A stretch of 64,000 nucleotides of DNA from Bidens hawaiensis (lineage: Eukaryota; Streptophyta; Magnoliopsida; Asterales; Asteraceae): positions 1 through 64,000 of the forward strand of contig JAIQDT010003760.1 in NCBI GenBank assembly GCA_021521415.1. The letters are read 5' to 3'. A program made the translations under genes and the position numbers. This document shows positions 58,701 through 64,000 of this stretch, one piece after another; position 1 is the stretch's first letter; each line of letters starts with the position of its first letter. A model generated the notes under the pieces. The model saw only the letters and a program-made list of their open reading frames with translations, had not been told where the DNA came from and made no database searches.

Positions 58701-61700
58701 AAAAATGATAGTTTTTATAAAAAGAAAGGTTATGTTGGTCAGAACTGGGTGGCAAAGGTTAAAAGTAAATAAAATGTTAGCCCACCAAATGAACAAGTTG
58801 TTAATCCAACTGATAATCAAGCTGCTGAGTCTTTAACTGATCAATTTGATAAACAATTTGCTGAGTCTTTAACTGATCAATTTGATAAACAATATGTTGA
58901 GGCTTTAAAGGAAGTTGTTAATCAAGTTGATGAACAAGTTGTTGTTTCATCGAGTTCATGTTCGTCTGATGATTCATTGTCTGATTATGAATATGATGAT
59001 TTGGAGGAAGTTTTATATGAAAAAATGAAACAATCCAAGGCAAGAAGGCTTGGGTTTCCTTGTTTCACTAACTGCTTATTTTGGCAGGGGATTTCAAGAT
59101 CCAATTATTCACGTTGGATAATGGATAGTGAAGCCTCTCGACACATGACTGGAACTCTCCATCTGCTAAAGAATGTTCAATCTATTCGAGGAGGGTATGT
59201 GGGATTTGTAGGAAATCAAGGAGGATAAATTGTTGGAGAATGGACATTATCGAATGGGAATGTAATGTTTGAAAATGTGAATTACATCACTGAGCTTGAG
59301 AACAACCTACTGAGCATTTCTCAAATTTGTGACAAAGGCTTCTCAATGCATTTAACAAATCAAGACTGTATGATTCTCAAGCCTGGGTATAAGATTCCAG
59401 AAGAGTGGATCTTGATGAAAGCACCAAAATAAAATGATCTTTACGTGCTTAATATGAGCGTTGCTTCTTCGACACAAGGCAATGTTCAGTGTTTTGTAAC
59501 CAAAGCATCTGAAAAAGAATCTGTGCTATGGCATCGTCGCATGGGTCACATCAATGTTCGAAAAATGAACTTTCTTGTTCACAATCTATTGGTTGAAGGA
59601 GTTAATCTTAAAGGTTTTCATTTGAGTTCGGAGTGTTTGAGTTGCAAGAAAGGAAATCAAAAGAAAAAGTCGCACCCGTCAAAAGTTGTCAATAAAATAA
59701 ATTTACCGTTTGAGAGGGTTCATATGGACTTGTTTGGGCTTGTGAATATTAAAAGTATCACTGGAGAATTGTACTGCTTGGTGGTCACTGATGATTATTC
59801 ACGTTTCTCATGGGTAATGTTTCTTGAATCAAAGAATGAAACGTTTGATAACTTGATGATCTTATTCAAAAAGCTTGAAATGTTATACAACTTGCTAATC
59901 CGAAGGATTAGTAGCGACAATGGTACCGAGTTTAGAAATAACAGTATGATTCAATACTGTAATGACCAGGGTATTCTTCATGAGTTTAGCGCTCCTTACA
60001 CCACAATGAAATGGTGTTGCTGAACGAAAGAATCATACTCTGATTGAAACTGCTAGGGCAATAGTGGCGGTTTCAAATCTACTTGTGAGTTTTTAGTCCG
60101 AAGTTGTTGCCTCAACTTGTTACACTCTTAACCGTGTTAAAGAAGTATGGTAAAACCTGTTTTGAGCTACTTAATAGACGTAAGCCTACTTTGAGGTGGC
60201 TTGAGCCTTTCGGATCCCAATGCACTGTTCTGGATCCTAATGGTAAATTTGGTGCAAATTCTGTGGAATGTTTCTTTGTGGGTTATGCTAGTCCTTTAAG
60301 AAGAGTATTTTTACCTAGCATCAACCGTATTGTGCAAGTAAAACATGTGGATTGTCAAAGGTATGAAACTCCTATTCAAAGAAAAGGTGATTCATGTATG
60401 TTTGACTATAACAACTTGTGGAGCTGTTTCTCTTTTCATGAAGAAGAAATTACTGATGAATTGGCCACATTGTTATTTCAACAATATTCTGGTGAATTTT
60501 CTCAAGAAAGTGTTGAACAAGAAGCTCCTATCTTTAATGAAGATCCGATTCTTGATGTTGATGATCATGTGGATGATATGCCAGCTACACCTTCTTTTGA
60601 CGATTATGGTGAAGATCATACTAATGTGATGGAGTCGTTGATTCAACCGACACCTGATCCTGTTATTCCGGATCATGTTGCTACTGATTCTGTGCTTTCT
60701 GATGCAGTGACTTCTGATGAAAATATTACGAATCTTCCAAATGATGTGGTAGATCCTGGTGAAGTTATGCCTCGAACTTTATCATATCACCCGGAAGATA
60801 ATATCATTGGAGATCTTAATTCTAGTGTTCGTACTCGATGCCAAATTGATCAAAGCCTGAGTTGTTACTATTCTCAAGTTGCTCCTCTTCAAAATCGGTT
60901 CTCATTCAAATGTTTCATTTCACAAATTGAACCAAAGACATACAAGCAAGCTTTGACTGAAGAGAGTTGGGTTAATGCAATGCAAGAGGACCTGGTGCAA
61001 TTTTAAAAACTTGGAGTTTGAAACCTAGTGAATTTACCTGATGGTAAACGTTGCATTAACACGAAGTGGGTATTCAAATGCAAGAGAGATGAAAATGGTA
61101 TAATTGTCGGAAACAAAGCTCGATTAGTGGTTCTAGACTATAATCAAAGAGAAGGAATTGATTTCAACGAAGTCTATGCTCCCATTTCTAGACTTGAGGC
61201 AATTAGAATTTTCTTGGCCTTTGCATCTTGGAAGGGATTCAAGGTCTACCAGTTGGATGTTAAGTCTGATTTCCTGGACGGTAAATTGGGTGAAGAAGTC
61301 TGTGTAGGAAAACCACCGAGGTTTGTCGATCCAATTCACAAAGACAAAGTCTACCTGCTCGACAAATCTCTGTACGGTCTACACCAAACACTAAGAGCTC
61401 GGTATGACACGTTGTCTCAACATCTTTTAGACAACAACTTTTTTCACGTTGTCTCAACATCTTTTACTGATAGTCAAGGTCTATGTGGACGATATCCTTT
61501 TGGGTAAACCAATGACGTTCTGTGCAAAGATTTTGTGGAGGTTATGAAGTCAAAATTTGAAATGAGCGCTGTGGGAGAGTTGAAATTTTTCCTAGGATTG
61601 CAAGTCGAACAAGAGTATGATTGGATTTTCATTCACCCGAAAAAATATGTCAATGATATCCTTGAAAAGTTCAACATGGCTGACTCATCGCCAAGTAGCA

Positions 61701-62400
61701 TTCTTATTCAGGTTAATCATGGAATTGGTCATGATCCCACCGGGGAGAAGGTCGATGAAACACTCTACCGTTCTATAATTGGTTCACTCATGTATCGTAC
61801 TGCTTCTAGGCCAGAAATCATGTATCCGACGTGTCTTTGTGCCCGATATCAATCCAGTCCAAGGGTCTCTCACCAAATGTTGGCGAAGCGGATACTTCAG
61901 TATCTTAAGGGGAATCCAGGAGTCGGTCTTTGGTATCTTCGAGATAATGTATTTGAGCTGAGAGCATTTTCTGATTCTGACTATGGTAGTTGCAAGCTGA
62001 ACGCCAAATCTACCACCGTCGGCTATCAATTCTTTGGTAGTAGGCTGGGGACATGGCAGTGTAAGAAGCAAACAACTGTGTCGCTATCCACATGTGAAGC
62101 CGAATATATAGTTGCTTCTAGCTGCTGTTCCCAGGTTTTGTGGATACAACAACAAATGCGAGACTATGGTTTGAATTTTATTACTACTCCTATTTTTGTA
62201 GATAATACTACTGCTATTACCATAACTAAAAACCCGGTAAGTCACTCGAAAACAAAACATATTGACATTCGGTATCACTTCATCCGTGACTATTACGAGA
62301 AGAAGTTGATTACCGTAGATAAAATTCACACTGATGAATAAAAGGCTGATCTTTTTACTAAAGCTTTCGATATAAACAGATTTTTGTATTTGATGGGGCT
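55700..62400 (+). pseudogene. broken gag-pol of Copia-B
   Basis: Pieces in order are: gag (55710-56930); a zinc knuckle CFRCKEKGHFKRG whose last Cys is lost (about 56950); an acidic coiled-coil spacer (57200-58160); a second knuckle-like CCNKEGHLFYSYP (about 58500); a protease-like WIMDSEASRHMTG, where DSG has become DSE (about 59115); the integrase zinc region WHRRMGHINVRKM (59530) and core (59700-60080); the pre-RT phrase IIGDLNSSVRTR (about 60805); RT with YVDD intact at 61482-61493 but out of frame with its flanks; and RNase H with LSTCEAEYI (62090). At least a dozen stops and frameshifts are visible, so it is not functional. Confidence 0.9.
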
Positions 62401-64000
62401 TAATGGTATAAAGTTTATGGGTGGTGGGAAAGTGAATACCGAGGTTATGGATTCTGACCTTTGAGTAACCGTTCACCGAGTCAAATTTATATTTGTAAAT
62501 GATTTCTTTATATAGTTTTTTATTTTAGGGGGAGAAATGGTTGGGAAAAATACAAAAAGATTGTGATTTCAGTTTGTATAGAGAAAAACCAAAAACATTC
62601 AAATATAACCTTTCGCTGAAAATTATGTTAGTTTCTCATAATCAAAGGACATATACTTGTATATGTTTGGTCCTGAAATTTTACTTTTAAATATTCAGGA
62701 GAACCATTTACCTGAGAATAAAAAGTAACTGGGGCGTTTGTTAAAATTTTTAAAAACATTTGAAAAACTCTTAAAAGTCAAAAACATTGAAAATTGTGAA
62801 AGATACAAAAACAATAGTAAATTGCTCCTCAAAATGAGTTTGAAGCATAAAAGGAAGATGACAGTACATTGATTGTCTTGTTCCAAATCCGGTAAATTGA
62901 AAAATAAAAGTCTATTGCTTAATGTTCGGTGTACGGTAGGCTTCTGAACAAACAAGGGAATAAGTGATATAAACATAAATTTCCATGTTGAAAGATGGGT
63001 TAGTATTCTAGCAAAAGTCTTGGTAATGAAGACAGAAATGTAATAGCCTATCATATTCAAGCCTTATGTTTCAATAGATCACAAAAATAAAGTGTTAATA
63101 AAGTGTTTTAAGCGTCTGGTACATGGTCTACACTTCAATGGTGTATGGTTTTATAACCTTCAATCTCGTACTGATGGGATGCATTAGGTTTTTTGGAGCC
63201 ATGAACCCTTGATAAGTCATTAAACTTGATCGCTATTTACAAAATTACACCACTAACTTGATCAAAAATGTTTGCCATACATTGTTCCTCCCTTGCGCGC
63301 TTCTTAATACCATTAAGAAACGGACCACAGGGGAATACGATGTACGTAAGCCGACAACTGAAATCGTGCATACTCATCCTTAGAGAAGGAAGCTTGGTGT
63401 GTTGCTTGATAACGGGGGTGTGCCTTGTTATGGAAAGCCATTGCTACGATTGCAAAACGTTAAAAATTTTAAAAGTTTTTATCTGCTGGTTTCAAGGTTT
63501 AATTCAAGTTGGGGTGATATGGTAAAAATCAAATTAAGTCCGAATTAAGATTAGAAACTGATCATGTTCTGATATTATGTGCCTAACTGAACCTTAATCA
63601 TATCACCGATGTCTCTAAATCCTTTGTTACAAAAGTTTAAGTGGACAACAATATCCATAACCTACTTAACATCAGACATAATACAACTGAAAACCGTGAT
63701 GGATGAATGGATTGATCAATATGATTCGTTGCTCAACTCACAAAAATATGTGATTCATTTCATTTGTTCTTAGTTTGACATAATTTGTCTTGATTACATA
63801 TTTTCTTTCTTAAAACCAAAAGGATTTACATTTCCGAGTTATTTTTGACTTGGTGAAGGGTGATTCGGGTCTGATATCCAAGAATCGAAACCGAGAGATT
63901 GTTTTCTGACTAACTTTTTCAAAAACGAGAATTAAGTGATTTAATGAATTGATCGAGGTCATTAACTTGGACTTGGTTAAATTCTAATTATGTGAATTTC
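62401..64000 (+). other. 3' region of Copia-B without a readable gene
   Basis: A purine-rich AGGGGGAGAAATGG at 62527-62540 follows RNase H. In SIRE-type elements such a tract precedes a long 3' region, sometimes with an env-like frame. Here no such frame can be read: the frame at 63268-63525 has no membrane segment pattern that I would trust. The LTR has not been reached at 64000. Confidence 0.5.

Larger units (their letters stand above)
52831..64000 (+). mobile_element. decayed Ty1/copia element, SIRE-like (Copia-B), incomplete in window
   Basis: The order is 5' LTR (52831-53244), primer site (53247), a leader interrupted by a foreign solo LTR (53577-55505), broken gag-pol (55700-62400), a purine tract near 62527 and a long 3' region to the window end. 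No second copy of the LTR start appears before 64000, so the 3' LTR is either outside the window or lost. A long gag with two zinc knuckles and a coiled coil, plus the IIGD..S.VRTR phrase before RT, resembles the SIRE/Maximus lineage. Confidence 0.8.

Overview
This is a gene-poor, repeat-rich stretch of nuclear DNA from a flowering plant. The evidence is nested plant LTR retrotransposons, Helitrons with a CTAG-type 3' end, hAT elements, tRNA-like SINE heads and one two-exon carboxylesterase gene. The repeat families suggest a eudicot, perhaps Asteraceae, but that placement is inference. No rRNA, CRISPR array, operon or organellar segment was seen.

Layout. 1-6600: LTR-like and Helitron debris, a SINE beside a hairpin-forming TAA/TTA microsatellite, and a remnant of a retrotransposon antisense gene (about 3400-5700) next to an LTR. 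6600-9150: gene-free, with one fold-back element. About 9160-27528: an old Ty3/gypsy element (G1, Tat-like with two RNase H domains), heavily mutated. A complete and apparently very young Ty1/copia element (Copia-A, 18086-26337) has inserted into its antisense gene. Copia-A has AAAAT target duplications, LTRs differing by one A in a homopolymer, and an uninterrupted 1336-aa gag-pol. 27529-33500: Helitron and MITE fragments, a 3' relic of a carboxylesterase at about 29250-29320, and an intact carboxylesterase gene on the minus strand (31052-32163). 33500-38600: a tandem repeat of about 220 bp, a hAT element with perfect 8-bp duplications, and two Helitrons. 38605-47882: a second Tat-like element (G2), cut off at its 5' side but with nearly readable pol, a multi-exon antisense gene with its own promoter-like region, and a 3' LTR. 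48000-49730: a diverged Helitron copy carrying a LINE/SINE-type insertion that itself carries a hAT element. 49730-52830: gene-free. 52831 to the end: a decayed copia element (Copia-B, SIRE-like), with an unrelated 1.9-kb solo LTR in its leader; its 3' LTR is not in the window.

Biological reading. The only intact host gene is the carboxylesterase. The most striking recurring theme is an antisense, intron-containing gene downstream of integrase in the Tat-like elements. It occurs in three copies here, and two of them share a minus-strand G-box/TATA arrangement just upstream of the start codon. Copia-A is the best candidate for a recently mobile element.
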